A DNA stretch of 64,000 nt, from contig QCXZ01000137.1 in NCBI GenBank assembly GCA_025024175.1, forward strand, positions 7,688,001-7,752,000. The letters are read 5' to 3'. Under the pieces are notes generated by a model. It made no database searches, was not told the DNA's origin, and saw nothing but the letters and a program-made list of their open reading frames with translations. Shown here piece by piece: positions 1-13,729 of this stretch. Within the stretch, counting starts at the first letter, position 1; each line of letters begins with the position of its first letter. The DNA is from Rhyzopertha dominica (taxonomy: Eukaryota > Arthropoda > Insecta > Coleoptera > Bostrichidae). The position numbers were made by a program, and so were the translations under genes.

Positions 1-7
1 AACTTAC

Positions 8-3000
8 GCTTCGGATCATGTTCGAAGTGAACTCCCAGTTGTGGATTTGGGTACAGTTTCCTTTTAGTTGTTTTAAACAAACATTGGTTACCTACAAATT
101 CATATGGTAAGGGCAAAATAAAGAAAAATATTCTGTCCATCATACAATTAAAATTATTAAAAAATCCATAATATGTTTACTGTGTTAGTTAGAAACTTGA
201 GTAATTTGTTCTTATGANAAGAGATAATATAGGGATGTCCCAAAACAACAAATGTAAAATAAATAATTGTGAAGATCCTTAAGAAAGGTTAGCTAAGGTG
301 TTATGAAACAATGGGTAATACTTAAAAGTAAATATTCTAATTTTGCATACTAATTTTTTGTGCGGATAGCAAATGTGAAAATGCTTTAAGTGGGGCATTT
401 ACTTGGAGCGATCGGGCAGAAATGTAAATTATGCAACCCATATTACCAGCGGGACATGGGACGTAAGAGGGTAGCCGATAGGTTGACATCGCGAAAAGAT
501 CGTACGAGCAACAGACGGGCTAAACTAATATTCGAAAAATTGCTTGACTGTAGGGTGTGCATAAAAAAGTAAGCATGATATTAGTAACTTACTATGATAT
601 TATACCAGGTTATTCAAAATATGGAATAACCCATTTATTTCTGTAAATATGAACTATATAACATTTCATTCTAACTGCATGATTTCTGTAGGAACTTTTA
701 TAACAATTTTCCTTCCGCCTCCCCATTGCTTCGGCAAACAGTAAATTAATGTGAAAGAGCTTTTAACATTAAACTTGTCCCGTGTAATTACTAATTAGAC
801 ATACAATCTTAGAAATCCAGTCATATCGGAATAGATCGTATACCGCTCGATCATTCCCGACAGGATTGTATCTTATCCTCACTGTTCAGTGGATACCACG
901 CGACGGACCTGGTGGGGATGGGCATTCGCATTCTGCTCTAGTGACGGACTCGTGCGANAGGNNTTGCGGTTTTAGATTTTTTGAATGTTTTTACTCATTT
1001 ATCGTGCTCATGTTTTTGGTAGTGTACAAAGAAATATGTAGCTAAAACGTGGAGTTCGAATTTTTCATTTATGTGCCTTAGTTTTCGAGAAATAGCTCGC
1101 CAAAAATACTCATTTTTAAGCAAAATATAACAACAAATATTTACATTACTGTACCAAATTCAGAAAAAACTCGAACTCTACGTTGTAGCTACATCTTTTG
1201 TCATTGCCATGTCGAAATTTCACTTCGAAAAAGTTTCGAATAACTCGGTAAAATGTAAAACGGTAGGTGCTCAAAATGACCCGATTCGCTCTAGGTAAAC
1301 GCCCCTCTTAACTTCTTTTTCAATATTCAATTATTTTATAATATTTAATGTACTACGAGTAAAAATCTTTTTTCTTGTTTTTCTTCATTTTGGAAAACTG
1401 CAGATTTTTTTATTATACATTTACAAATGTACTACTGCAAAATCAGCCCATAATACCTATAACACAATACAAGATTTTGTAATAGGCATTTTTTAAATGC
1501 TTAAATGTTCAATATACAAGGTATTACATAATGCTTAGGACAATATACAGCTTTATTTTTTTCTGGTATATTAAGATGCACTACATAAAGTAAACACACA
1601 AATTTTGTTTTTCATATTTTACTATAGTAACAAACTATTTAATTTTCTATAAAAAATTACCAAATTACTTGTACATATTTAAAATTGCATATTTCAGTTA
1701 TTACTGAAAAAACCTTGCAAACTATTTACCGAAGGATGTCTCCATCTTGCCATAACGATCCTTTCACTTCTATCTATACAGGGTGTTCACAAGTGATATT
1801 CAATTTTTGATCTTTTAGAGTGAACATAACTTTCTTACTCTAATTCTCTTTTTTTAAAGTACATGAAAGGTATGTATAAAACAAGTTATTTTGAGGTATC
1901 AATTTTATTAAAAAATTATAAAATGATACCTGTCAAAAAGACACATCTGAAAAACATTTTATTAGAGGAATTATGGACTAATTTTGCAATAACAACCTCT
2001 CTGGCATTTTAGTAGTTTGTAAAGTTTCTGAATTTCAAGGTAAATATGTCAAAATTATATATTATTATTATCATTACCATTACCAACATTATTATAACAC
2101 TCAGAATGCACAATATTTGGTTACTTTTTTAAATAAAAAAATAATTGTAAAGACTCATATCCTGATTATTTAATTTTTTAAATTAATTTTGAAGGTTCAC
2201 CTTCAAATCCATTTAAAATTTTTTCACAATGCAAACATTTTATAAATATGTTTTTTATTTCATCGGAGGATTTCATGTGTCAAATAAAATTATGATACCA
2301 TATTTTAGTACTGTTCTATAAATAAATAAATAAATAAATAATACAGTCTGATAACAACTTATTTGTTAAAGTTTAATTGTAAAATAGTGCACTAAACTTC
2401 TCTCTTTAGCCTAAAACCTTTTGCCACAGTTCTTTCTAAATTGGGAGGATGTTCAAACCGAAGTTGTTGATAAGTTTTGTCAGTTTTAAAATTTATACTA
2501 TTTTGATAAAACTCAAAAATCAATAAAAAAAATGGAATTTACCTGTAAAGACTGTTGTTCTGCACCCAAGTTAACACAAACATAACTCGGCATCAACTCT
2601 TTACTAGGCTCCAAAACTAAGGCAGGAAACCTTATGCTGTCCTCGGCAGGCTCACCTACGGCTTCCAAAAAGAATTCCATCCAAAAGTGAAATATCTGCA
2701 ATAGAAGGTCAAAATAACAGAAGAACTATGGGCTTCGTAATCAACAGTTTCTAGTCAATATCTTAATTTCTCACAGCTAAGTTAACGAAAATAAACACAC
2801 TGGATGTTACAAATTTTAAAAATACACTAAAAGTGCTGGCTAGTTTGAGGAATGACAAAATGGAAAAAAAGATGTATGTTCCTTATCTCAGAATGTGGTG
2901 CAATAAATAGGACAAAAGACTAAATGTGGTTAGTGAGAGCAGCAAACGGGAGCTGTAAAAGTGAGGAGGAAATTGGAGCGGTAAATGGCAAGAGGAGAAT

Positions 3001-6000
3001 ATTGATGCATACAAAATATATTTTTTTTTGTCTAAAACCATCATGCATTTCAGGTGCAAAGCTAAATAAGTTTAGCAAGATATTTTGCCCAAAACACTGG
3101 ATGTTTTACCGTAAGAAACATTATTTCTCACAGCCTACAAAGAATAATAACGAACCTGCTCTTCTGGAGTTCCTTCCTCGTCCCTCCTTTTCCGAAACCT
3201 GTCAATCAACTGTATATTTCCTATCGTCGATTTGAGGTACCATTTTGGTGGTTTTAGCTTGAACATACACTCTGCTGCCTGAATTGCATTGGCATAGTGT
3301 TGTACAAGTACAGAGATTTCGAAAAACGTCGCCACATCCCAGTAGTCTTGTAGGGAGGCTAGGCTACCTTTTTTGCCTATTAAGTTATTCAGTACCATTC
3401 CGATGTGCTGTAATTCCTCAGATTTGCTTATTTCTGCACCCGCAATGACCAGAAGGGTTGCCAGATTGATACCTGTTGAGAAAAACCCCAACCAGGTCAA
3501 TCAAACAGTAATTATTAATCAATAATGCTTACTAGACTAGAAGAATTGCTATTTGTTCAAAAATTTATTTTACCTGCATATTCGTTGGGTTGGACCTCAA
3601 ATCCTTTTCGGTACCAATGAATTGCTTGGTCCAAACTAACTTTATCAGTGTGATGTGATTCAATAAATTTATCCTTGTAGATGCGGCCACAGAGACAAAT
3701 CATATCTGGAAAATGGTTCTCTTTCTGCAACGAAAAGCACTCAAAATGTGAAACAAGGGGATTTGTGATGACTGAGCTAAACCTTACCTTCTTTAAAGCT
3801 TCGACGCATACATGCAAAGCCTTTTCTCTATCACCTTCCTGTTTTCGCCTGTTTAGAGCAAAAGCATACCAAAACCAAATATACGAATTCAAATACTTCT
3901 TGGCACCTGGTAATGTGCTTAAATCATCAACCAGATGTACCATCGCATCATAGTCCTGTATATCCCGAAAACAAAACAACATATTGAGCACAACCTCTCC
4001 AGACAACACATTCGGATCATCTAAACGTTTCCGAATTGCATGTAGAGCTTCGCTAAGGTTGGTACCACTAGTTTGCTCTTTGAGCTTTTTCAAATCTTGC
4101 AAAAATTTTTCTTTCATGTGTGCTCTGAAATAAAAAGCAAGAAAAGAATGCTATGCAGGCAGACGAAAAAGAAAAGTACATACTTGCTCTGAACTTCAAC
4201 ATCTTGAAGCAGCCTCCTAAGTTTCTGATGAAGGATTTCGTTCATATCCTCATTTTTTGAACCAGGGACAGTTGACAAGCACAACGAGTCTCCGTCAGAA
4301 AGAATATAAGAAATAAAGGAATAATTTCCACATGATAACTAAAACACACCAACAGAAGATATGTTTTAAAAAGTGACATCAAGCAATGTGAAATAAGTTA
4401 TTATAATATGGGTTTAGTAATTCAAATTAACATAATTTTTGCAAAATGTTAAAATGTTAGTTGAAGACCATTAATTAATTAATTAAACAGAAACATAGAG
4501 CTACATTTTTTTAATGGAGAAGCAGCAATTTTTACATTAAAAATTTAAAATAATTGTATTTTTATTTATCTCAAAAAGCAAGATCTTTATTCAATACTTA
4601 AATATTATGTTCAACAAAAACTTGATAAGTTTGGCCACATATACTGCTGATTGTGAAGATGAAGTTAAAAATGATAATAAGTGGAAATAGAAATAGACCA
4701 ATAAAACTCAACTGGCAGTTGGAAAGTTAAAGAAAACAACTAATACCATGCTTAAATAATTAAGAGATAATATGAAAATAATTCAAAACTATATCAAAGT
4801 ATAAAACATCAGAAAAAAATATAGTTTATATTAACAAAGAAGTTAGGGAGAACTATTTCACAACAATCTGGGTAAACAATGTATAGGGAAAAAGTAGACA
4901 TAGATGTGCCATTGGAAGACGATTGGTATGAAAATATAGATAATCAGAAATAAAATAGAGCAGGTGAACTTGATAAACAAAGTAGAGAGTTAAAAAAAAA
5001 AAGGAATTGAGGTATAAAATATATCAACCGATAAACAAAATCAGGCAAAATAAGGAAATCTGTCAAAGCAGTGAGATAGACATTGTCTTTATTGACATTA
5101 AATACATATTTCATTCCATGAAAAGAAACATGCTCCGAAAAGACACAGACAGGATAGAATTACGAGTAAACTGATAAGGCTAAAAATAATTATGTGGCAG
5201 ATTCTAAGGCACCACTAAAATTCATTGATAGGAGATAACACGAGTGTTTTCACTAAAAAAATTATGAAAATAAAAATGTACACCGAAAAGGGCTAAAATA
5301 GAAACAAAGAAGGAGAAATAAAACAAGTGAGTTCCATTGAGACCAAATCAGAAACAGAGACTGAAACAAAATTTGCAAAGTAACAGTTAGACCAGTGGCT
5401 TCGTATGCAACTGATACATTTTTTTTAAAAAAAAGGGAAAAATGAATAAGTTGGTTAAGACTCTTGAGACAAAAAGTAGAAAGTAGAAAAACTGAAGATT
5501 CGTTGTATGAGCAAGTGACAGAAGCGGTATAAAATAGATGTAAGAAATTTCAAAGAAATTGTCAAAGATCGAGACAAATGGAGAAAGGCAGTAGACAAAG
5601 TTCAATCAAACCACAATCTTTGAGGATGATTATGAAGAAGAGCTATATAACAAATGGATCTACAGAATTCAAAAAGAAGTAGTTGGACTTTGCAATGAAG
5701 TATAAAATTACATGTGACTATTTCTAATCAATTCGAATTTTTTTTGTCTTTAATTTTATTGTAGTAAAAAATTAAATGTTGATGGCTAAAATATTATTGT
5801 GGCTACATTTTGTTAGTACATATTTATTACCTACTATGAATGTTTAGTGAACTAAAAATTATTACAAAAAAATTGGAAAAAAGAAACAAACCTACTTTAT
5901 ATTCACTTAGACAAACTATTACATAACTATTCCCCAAAATCGCATACATAAAAGTAATGTATAACTGTAGTAAAGCACAGATATCACATATTTAGATAAG

Positions 6001-7484
6001 CGTGCTCATATTTATTGTAGAGCAATAAATACCACATTTTATTATCATTAGTGTTAATAAATTATAATCACATCTTAGTTATTTACCTTTAGACGTAACG
6101 TGGCCTCTGCGTCAGTATCATTATACAGCAAAATATTCTGTTTCATATTGAAGCTCTCTCTGACACCTAAGTGGTAAAAAAGCGTACTTTGCTGGACTGG
6201 AATTGACAGGTCCACGATGGCAACATCAGCGTTATAGAAGCTGCTAATAACATTTGATTCCCCAAAATCCAATTTTTCAAACTAAAATAAAAGAAATATT
6301 AATATAGTGCTTTGTAATGAAACTATAATTAAATTAAATTCCAAATTGTTATAGTAAGCTAGTGAGCCCAATTTTATAGATATTTTAATTTTGGACAAAA
6401 TGAATTCAGAAATATATGAAGATGAAAAGTTGCTATCCCATAAGGAAAAAACAGCAGTAAATATACCATTATCTCAAAAATTCAAAATGATAAGGGGATA
6501 AATGCCAGTGCTTTCATAAAAGTCAAATTCATAGATCAACAACATGACTGAAGAAGTGCTGATGGCATTTTTTCTAAGTTTAAGAGAGTCTGGCAATTAA
6601 TACTGTGGCCATTTCTGAATAGGTAACTTATGAAATTGCCAAATTTAAAAATGTATACTGGACATTATTTCTTTTGCGTCTTCAAAGTTATGGAATTTTT
6701 AATAATCTGTTGTAGAAAAATATATAGACAAATGTGTAGCTTGTAACGTAGCCCACGTTGTTAAAATATTACCATTTTAAGTAGTTCAATACTTAAGTTA
6801 GACTAATGTTAATTTATGACTCAATTATACAATGAGTACTAAAACATTTCATATGATCAAACAACGCTGAGAGTGATGATGCTGCAGTAAATGCACTTTA
6901 ATATGTACAACCACTATCAAAGGAATTAAAAAACTGTCTGCACACCTCAAGAACTGTTTAATCCTGATCCGCAACTCACTCATGAACATTTTTGTCTTTA
7001 GTCAAACTGTCCAGGTCAAACCTGGATAGATGGCAACCTACACTTTAGAAATAAGGGACCATGAAAACAAAAATAGACTTTCATAGGTACGAGGAACACA
7101 AAAGACAGTTACAGAATAGACAGAAGAGCATAAAGAGGATAAACGGTGAAAATAATACCTGGATGTGATTTAGATTAGCTCCAACTTGCAGGCAGGCCTG
7201 TCTCACTTCGTCCAAGGCTCTCTTTCGGTGCGTCACGCTTCCCGTGGACTGATAACCGTCTATAACGCANACCACATCCATGTGCGGCTTCATAATGCTG
7301 CTGTTCGAGCCGCTCGCCTGAATTGTGTGTACGGAGAGGTCTGAATGCGAGCCAACGCTGTCCGTTACACTGCGGCATTCTGCAAACCATCAAATTAATA
7401 CCATGACAAAAGCATTTTTATTATACCATGATTCAATTGCTTACCTGCGTCAATTTCCGTCTGCTGGTTTATTGGCTGAGGCAT
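8..7484 (-). CDS. Ask1: Apoptosis signal-regulating kinase 1 (MAP3K), N-terminal 551 codons, 3' part outside window
   Basis: MAP kinase kinase kinase of the ASK family, a cytosolic stress sensor upstream of the JNK and p38 cascades. Exons in coding order: 7484-7445, 7379-7159, 6281-6087, 4338-4184, 4124-3788, 3724-3574, 3472-3156, 2695-2543, 91-8. All junctions are GT-AG and phases join without a stop (1653 nt). The ATG at 7484 opens [13 protein letters not shown]. Residues 55-205 resemble the thioredoxin-binding region (VVCVID, KLDFGES, then CGNYSFISY). Residues 205-475 match the central TPR regulatory region ([47 protein letters not shown]). Residues 476-551 lead into the PH-like part ([18 protein letters not shown]). 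The last exon ends at a GTAAGT donor at base 7, so the kinase domain lies to the left. One ambiguous base, in a GTN codon, still gives Val. The match to human ASK1 is recalled by eye. The family call is firm; 5' UTR and start are less so. Confidence 0.93.
92..2542 (-). other. Ask1 intron between coding exons 8 and 9
   Basis: A 2.45 kb phase-0 intron, from the donor after the CAG at 2543 to the TTTGTAG acceptor at 92. It is mostly featureless AT-rich DNA. A CAGGGTGTTCAC motif at about 1779, typical of IS630-Tc1-mariner/MITE termini in insects, and a short (AAAT)n run at 2319-2342 are the only structures seen. A slightly GC-richer patch at 840-960 has no coding features. Confidence 0.75.
2319..2342. 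repeat. (AAAT)n microsatellite
   Basis: About five to six tandem AAAT units inside the 2.45 kb Ask1 intron. Confidence 0.85.
4339..6086 (-). other. Ask1 intron 3
   Basis: A 1.75 kb phase-0 intron, from the GTAAAT donor after 6087 to the TTTTAG acceptor before 4338. Besides the LINE relic at 5060-5640 I see only AT-rich sequence in it. Confidence 0.8.
5060..5640 (+). mobile_element. Decayed non-LTR retrotransposon (RTE/R1-like) in Ask1 intron 3
   Basis: Antisense to Ask1. Around 5082-5130 a reading gives [14 protein letters not shown], resembling reverse-transcriptase motif A (F-x-D-x-x-x-A-F-D-S). Around 5540-5625 another reading gives [19 protein letters not shown], like the conserved C-terminal tail of RTE/R1-type LINEs, followed by a stop. 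Frames are broken throughout, so this is an inactive fragment. Clade assignment is tentative. Confidence 0.5.
6282..7158 (-). other. Ask1 intron 2
   Basis: An 877-base phase-0 intron, from the GTATTATT donor after the CAG at 7159 to the TTTTAG acceptor before 6281. No repeats, coding features or mobile elements are recognisable. Confidence 0.8.
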
Positions 7485-8524
7485 ATTTGTAAGGCACTGA
7501 CACTTTTAACCTTTCGAATTGGAAAATGAAAACACCGAGAAATAATTGCACTTATCTAAACACCTGCGTTTGGCATTGTGGGCTTCCCCGTCAGGTAGAA
7601 CCAAAAGCAAACAATAACAATACTGAACGCTGCATAAACTCTGATATCAACAAACTACATTGCATAATTACAAACGAAAACTCTTTTGTGCCAATGACAG
7701 ATGTCAACGGCGAAAGGCATTGGCACTACGCAACGCAAACGCAGTTCGTTCCACCTACTACATTCAACCTTGAGAAGTTCAAAATATTGCGTAGAGGAAA
7801 TAAACGGAGAAGAATTAAAACTTCTGGACAAAAAAACAATTAAATGTAATTAAGAAAGTGCTTCTACTAAACGTAGTGATTGATTTATTAGTTTAAATGT
7901 GTTAGTAGTGTAAAATCCCCGAGTGTGGCATGTGCCATCTAACGACAATTAATGAAAACGTTAAGCTTCGGTAAAATGTTCGCTTCGTATTGTAGCGCGA
8001 CGATGGCGATAAAAAAAGCGGGAATCTTTAGATTAAATCTTATTAATTCAGACACTGACTAAGAATATCAAACTAAAGAAATTTACTGTAATCTTTGTCA
8101 AAAAAATAAAACCTTTATTTAGTGTAATACAAATAAAAATCACAGAAAATTTTAAATGTAAATGAACACAGTACAAAGAGACGACGTCATAGAGGCAAAG
8201 TGCCAACCTAATAAAATCTAAATCGATCGATTATAAAGGCCTACCTGCTAGATGTACACGAACTACTTGATATGGAAAATCACAAAATTGCCTTCCAAAT
8301 ATATTAAAGTTGATAGATTTCTAGTTTTCATAGACTCTTTTATTAGACGCTTATAATAATATTTTTAGTGATATGGGTACAAATGTTCAGCTAGGGAATA
8401 GTTATCTATTTGCTGCAACCTAGTAGCACATAATTAATGTTTTTCAAACAGATAATGATATATTGTTTGAAATGCGTCGAGCTCTAACACATAAGAAATA
8501 AGGTTCTTATAAAACTATCCTTTT
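7485..8524. other. Upstream flank of Ask1, presumed 5' UTR and promoter region
   Basis: Sequence upstream of the Ask1 start codon. No TATA box lies at a suitable distance. A TCAGTGCC stretch on the minus strand at about 7495-7502 could be an initiator, giving a 5' leader of only about 15 nt, so transcription may instead start further upstream. An open frame at 7526-7843 on the plus strand is not recognisable as a gene. No other structure is seen. Confidence 0.35.
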
Positions 8525-9700
8525 ACAGGGTGACTCAATCGTCAAAACTTTTTCCTATCTACTTGATTTTTATGACATATTCTAAAAATAATTCCAATTT
8601 ACATTTATGGATTCGCCAATGAATTGTCGATATAAACGCAGCACGGCTTCCTAAGACTTATTTCCAACAGTTTTTTACTTAGATGAAAATGACAAATTAC
8701 AAATATAGCAATAACTTGACTTTTTCAGATGCAACACCCTATATTTTATTGCATCACTTAACTGCATGGCATTTTTATAATATAGGGTTTGTGGGATGTT
8801 TTGTAAAATTTGTGAGGTATCTGCAAAATAAGAAATGATGATGGCTTTTTTCCAAAAGCATCGAATTTGACAAATAAATTTTATACATCTAATTACCAAT
8901 AACGAATTTCACTCGTGAAGAATTAGTGAATATGGTCTTCTGTAATGTGAAACTGACAGAAATCCTTTATTAGTTAGCAGAATATCTACGATCACAAATA
9001 TCTAGAAGCAAAACTCCATGAGTGTTTTCATTCCAAAAGTTAAGAGATCAGTTTGAACTCACTGGTAACGTATCTTACAACTACCAAAAAGGCAATAATT
9101 GTTGGTGGTCGAGTCAATCAGGAACAAGAGTTGCAAGTTTTATTGATTTTGTATTCAAATGAAAAAAAAAACAAAATTCTGTTGTCTGATAAAGCAGCGT
9201 TTAAGAACAATACCAGACGATTAACGTACATAATATGGATTATAACGCAATCGGAAATCCTCACTAGATGGAAACTATTGATCACCAAAAACGAAGGTAG
9301 TTTAATGTTTGGGGAGGAATCATTCGAAATCAAAATTACTGAATCCCATTTTTTCGACAATGTACATTATGGTGAAAGGTTTTACAATTTTTTCGTGAAC
9401 ATCTTCCCAGAATTTTAGAAGAGGTGGATCTAAATACCAGAAGGACAACGTTGTTGCAAGACGACGATACTGCTCTGCTAACTATAAGGATAGTATGCGA
9501 TCCAGACCAAATCATAGAATCTTACTCCTATAGATTTCTTTACAGGATCATGGAAGCCTTTAATCAGCTGACGGGTCAATGCTTGCTAGAGTTCGGAGTT
9601 CGTTTACTAGAAGACCAATGAACATGATGGTGACCTATTTGAGCATTTTTTTATAAGCAGTCTTTTCTTAAAATTTTTACGTTGCTTCTTGTCAATCATC
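8525..9700 (+). mobile_element. Decayed mariner-like (IS630-Tc1-mariner) DNA transposon
   Basis: The left end has the insect-type terminus TACAGGGTGACTC at about 8524. The first transposase segment (FTREELVNMVF) is at about 8905-8940. The first catalytic region reads ILLSDKAAF near 9178, where the family has F-T/S-D-E-x-x-F. A further match (GERFYNFFVNIFPEF, then LEEVDLNTRRTTL) runs across 9375-9455. The second catalytic motif, normally Q-Q-D-G-A-P, is degraded to LQDDDTA near 9456. In-frame breaks (TAG at 9418) and frame changes show an inactive copy. The right end is not clear; the element probably stops by about 9.7 kb. Family attribution is from recalled motifs. Confidence 0.75.
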
Positions 9701-9837
9701 CTTTCCTGTTCTTGCAAAGATACTAAAATTGTTTTTTTTGTAATGTACTTCTGTCTCTTTTACAATTTTATTTTGTTGAAACATATTTTTTTCAGAATTT
9801 CTTTTTTTTTTGAAAAAAGCTATCAACATTTATTGTA

Positions 9838-10150
9838 CTATAAAGTAGACCCCGGAAACACTATATTGTCAAAAAGCTCATTAAATTGATTAGGTATAGG
9901 TCTTAAGAGGACAGTAGTTTTATGGATTTTGGGCAAACCGTATAGGTTATTTGGTCCGTTACTACCAGAAATAGTTTTTAAATAATGTATCAAAAAACTA
10001 GTTTTATGAGGCGCCATTTTGTCGTTCGCGTCCAACGTTTATAAAACGAGCCGAAGGCAAGTTTTCTAATGTATGAGTGCGACAAAGAACTTTATGAAAC
10101 GGGTTTTCCATCTTCTACACAAGAAAATGTGAGAAATTTAATAAGAATTC
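9838..10150 (-). mobile_element. Penelope-like element (PLE) reverse-transcriptase N-terminal fragment
   Basis: Minus-strand reading contains APHKTSFLIHYLK and then LYGLPKIHK with a following LRPI, the hallmark N-terminal block of Penelope-type reverse transcriptases (L-Y-G-L-P-K-I-H-K...L-R-P-I). It stays open for about 65 codons. No catalytic YxDD block or endonuclease follows, so this is a short truncated copy. Confidence 0.72.
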
Positions 10151-13100
10151 AAAATTTAGGGAATTTTAATCTGCCATATTAAATTTGGCTAAATGTCAAG
10201 ACCCATAAAAGTTACGGCGTACCGAGTTAGAGTTTGTTTAATGTCCCCTCAGGGTTTTTTTTATTGATACTAACAAAGGAACTACGATGGAGTTTCTTCA
10301 GATGTCAGAAGGTTTGGACGTATGTAGGGTGGTATACATCCATTCTAATCTTACCCGCCTGGTCTTTTGAAACCAATTTCACTGAAGATTCTTCAGACAA
10401 CATGTTATGTCTTCATCTAGTCTTTCTCTCGCTTTAAATTTTGTCAAGTTGACACGTCTGTACAATATATCGCTTCTTTGGTGATTAATTTAAATACATA
10501 CTTTTAAAATGTTGTTTGAACTTATGTCAAACATTTCGTGTAGGTTCAGATCGATAATTTTTTGTCAGTGTTTGACTAGGGACAGTGCTTTTTCAAAGAC
10601 ATAATAATCTCATATTATTACGGCATATAAATTTTACAAAAGGTTTTTAGGCTTACAAGTCAGATTTATCCTTAAAATAATTCGTATATTCGCACTATGA
10701 TTGATTACCAGAACGGAAGGAGTGGTCATTTAACGTCGTGCTTTTGTTCTTGGACAAATTCAATAACACCAAAAGGATCCATTGCGGGACAGCAAAACCT
10801 TCAGCCACAGTAATTTATTCAATCGAGATTTGATAAATGAACCAACAAATCCTTAAAAGGACAACACCAATAAGAACGAATTAAAGGAACAGCGGTGCCG
10901 TTTCACATTCTATTAGAACCTTGTTGCTCACTCCGCGCTACCAAACGGCGGCTCAATTGAAGGAAATAGATCGCGAAAAAATCGTAAAGAAGGACGACTG
11001 GAAGATAGCTGGTGGTTAATGAAAGGCGTTGTTTGGAAACGGAGTGCAAGCCATTCATTTAGTAATTGCCTGCAATTTAGTTAGATTAGTGCGCGGGGGA
11101 CATTTGCATACTTCAAAGGAAACGCTGCTTGCGCTTTATGTTCAGTGTCAAACGCGATTACTAATATAGGAAGAGAAGTTGTTTTGAAATCACGTACTGG
11201 ATTTGCAAGAGATGTAGAAGAATGCAATTAGCTTCAGATTTTTGTACCAAATAAAATTTGCGATTATATTGCAGTGTACATACAGGGCTCTTTGACGCAA
11301 GCATACAATTACTAATATTATTAAGAAGGTTCTTTCTAGAAGTTCCATTGTCTTAGGTTATTAAGATAAACTCACAAGCAAATATTTTACTGTTCGCTGG
11401 TTTTTTACCTTTGTAGATACATAAATGAAGCGGTAGATTTCACATCCATCAGTAGACTTTTCGTCTAATAGTAAAAAGCGCAAAAGCTGCACAACGCTGA
11501 GATATAGTTTTCCGCATGTAGTAGAAAGAGTAAGAGACGATTTTAGTACAGCAAAATAAGTACCACTATGAAAAAACGTGCATAATCAATTTAGTTAATT
11601 CAAATTTTTTCACAGAGTGCACTTTCAAAGGCATTTAACTTATCAAATTTCTCGTAAATTCTCAATCACAACAAAATAAATTAAAGTCATGTTGATGTGG
11701 AAAACGGAGGTGCCAGACAATAGGTCCGTTTCTTCCTATCTATATGTTTGGATCGGAGTAATTTCTTACTTGCATATAATTGTGAGATGGTGCTCTATCG
11801 TGCTGGAACCACTGTATCTTCTATATTCGAGTTTAAAACTTGAAGTATGTCTTCAAAAACATTTTGTAAAAAATGGAGATAACGTTCACTACTTAGAAAT
11901 GGTAAAAATTCTTAAGCTTAAAATAACATTAAACCCTTTAAATAAAACTGGAGAATCTTACGCGCATCTACAAATTTCAATCAAGATGTCGATCTTCATT
12001 CCAGGCATGTAACGTTTGGCTAACTGCAATAGTGCACTGGCAAGTGCCAGTATATACAGCAATTTCCAGAGTTGTAGATGACGGCTTATCTTTACATGGC
12101 CTGACGGCCGTCTTGACATATAGTTAACCGTGATTATTATTTTGTAATGTAATAACAGAATCCCGCTTCCACAGCAATGCATTTTGACTTTTCACAAGTC
12201 TCGTTAATAGCGGGTATTAAAATTTCGTGTTCAAACAGTGGCTGATTTAGAGAGAATTTCTTAAACAAAGTTGTCACCATAGTAGGTCATCCTCCATATT
12301 CACTTGACCCGGCTCAATTTGAGTACTATCTATTTAACAAATTAAAAAGGGTTTGAAAGGCCGCAAGTTAAAATTGCAAATTACAAAAAAAAGTTATGGA
12401 AGCTGTAGAAAGCGGGACAGAAGATAAGGACGGAGAATTCTTTTTGAAAGGCTTAGAGACACTACAGGACCGGTCTTTAAAGTGTATTTAGTCAAGGGGT
12501 GCTTATATCTATTTAAAAGTTTTAAGCATTTATGTATTACGCTGACAACTTATCAATATCCTGTCGTACCATTCAATTACATTAAGCTTCTCTTGGTTTG
12601 AAAACCTTATTTTTTATTATTAAATTAATATGTTACCAATTTCTAGTACTTATTTGTAACTAACTAAAACAAATAACGGTGTATTCAATGGCAAAATATA
12701 TGAAGACAAACAAAATACTGAACACTAGCCATATGGCCGCATAACTCTGGTATTTTACGAAATAATTATAGCGGACATTACGTTGTTGGATAACTAAACA
12801 GATCGCTGACTTATGTGTCCATAGCGAACTGCAGTGTGCATTAAAAAAAGTTTACGTCGTATCTCGAAAATCACAAAATGCAAACAAACTGGAGTACCCT
12901 ATTTTATAATAGGTAAAACTTTGGATACTTACATTTCTTGGGCATAATAAAAAATAAACGGGACAAAACAATTTCCAAAAATGTCATAATTTAGTTATTT
13001 TAAAGATCTAGTAAGTCATAAAAAACCACATGGGCATTAAGTTGAGCCGATCAAGCAACAATTTTTTCTCCATTTGACCATTAAACTGAGATCCCTATTC

Positions 13101-13729
13101 CCATACTAACCAACGAAAAGAAAACGAAGCCCAGTTGTTTACAAGATCATTTGTTCCTGTCGGAAATGTTATTTTACTAGAAATTCTAATAACCTCTATA
13201 GGGATAGTGGAAATTACGAACTAAGTAAAACTCAAAAGGCAATTTTATAGATTTTTTATCAAGTACTATACCTAGTGAATAGTTCATTTTATTACATTAC
13301 ATTAGATTTGACAAGTTGTTTATATGACGTCTTGCTTCATTCGTTTCCTATTTTTATGACAGTATGTCAGACAATTTTTAGAGGTAGCTCGCTTATTGCT
13401 TTAAAATTTTTTAATCACAATTGTTCATTCATAACATCCAGCACCTGTGTGAAGATGACACCTCCAATTTTGATTATCTTTTAAGCTAGGCGTTTGTTCA
13501 TCGTTTGTCCAAATATAAATACTATTATTATTTAAAAAGTCAAATTTGGGCTTGCCAACTAAGAAACATTTTTGTTATTGACAACTGAAACAGCTTGACA
13601 AATGTGGACGATCAATTAAGAGCATAATGTCTCTTTTTCTCGTGACTGTCGAAATAATTAACTTGTCAATTATTTTTTAATGGACAGTAAAATGAAATTA
13701 TTTGTTGTGCAAATAGGCGAATGACACGA
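10151..13729. other. Intergenic DNA without recognisable genes
   Basis: AT-rich sequence with only short unrecognised open frames. A small perfect hairpin (ACTGGC-AAGT-GCCAGT) lies at about 12031-12046. The 10.9-11.1 kb part is somewhat GC-richer but non-coding. Confidence 0.6.

Noticed and set aside
390..572. 60-codon basic open frame
   Set aside because: It lies inside an Ask1 intron on the opposite strand and shows no family similarity.
2924..3235. 103-codon plus-strand frame
   Set aside because: Partly antisense to Ask1 exon 7; no domain.
3681..3953. 90-codon plus-strand frame
   Set aside because: Antisense shadow of Ask1 exons 5 and 6.
7526..7843. 105-codon plus-strand open frame just upstream of Ask1
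   Set aside because: No recognisable motif and low-complexity Asn-rich start. It overlaps the presumed 5' flank of Ask1 on the other strand and has no promoter or splice support.
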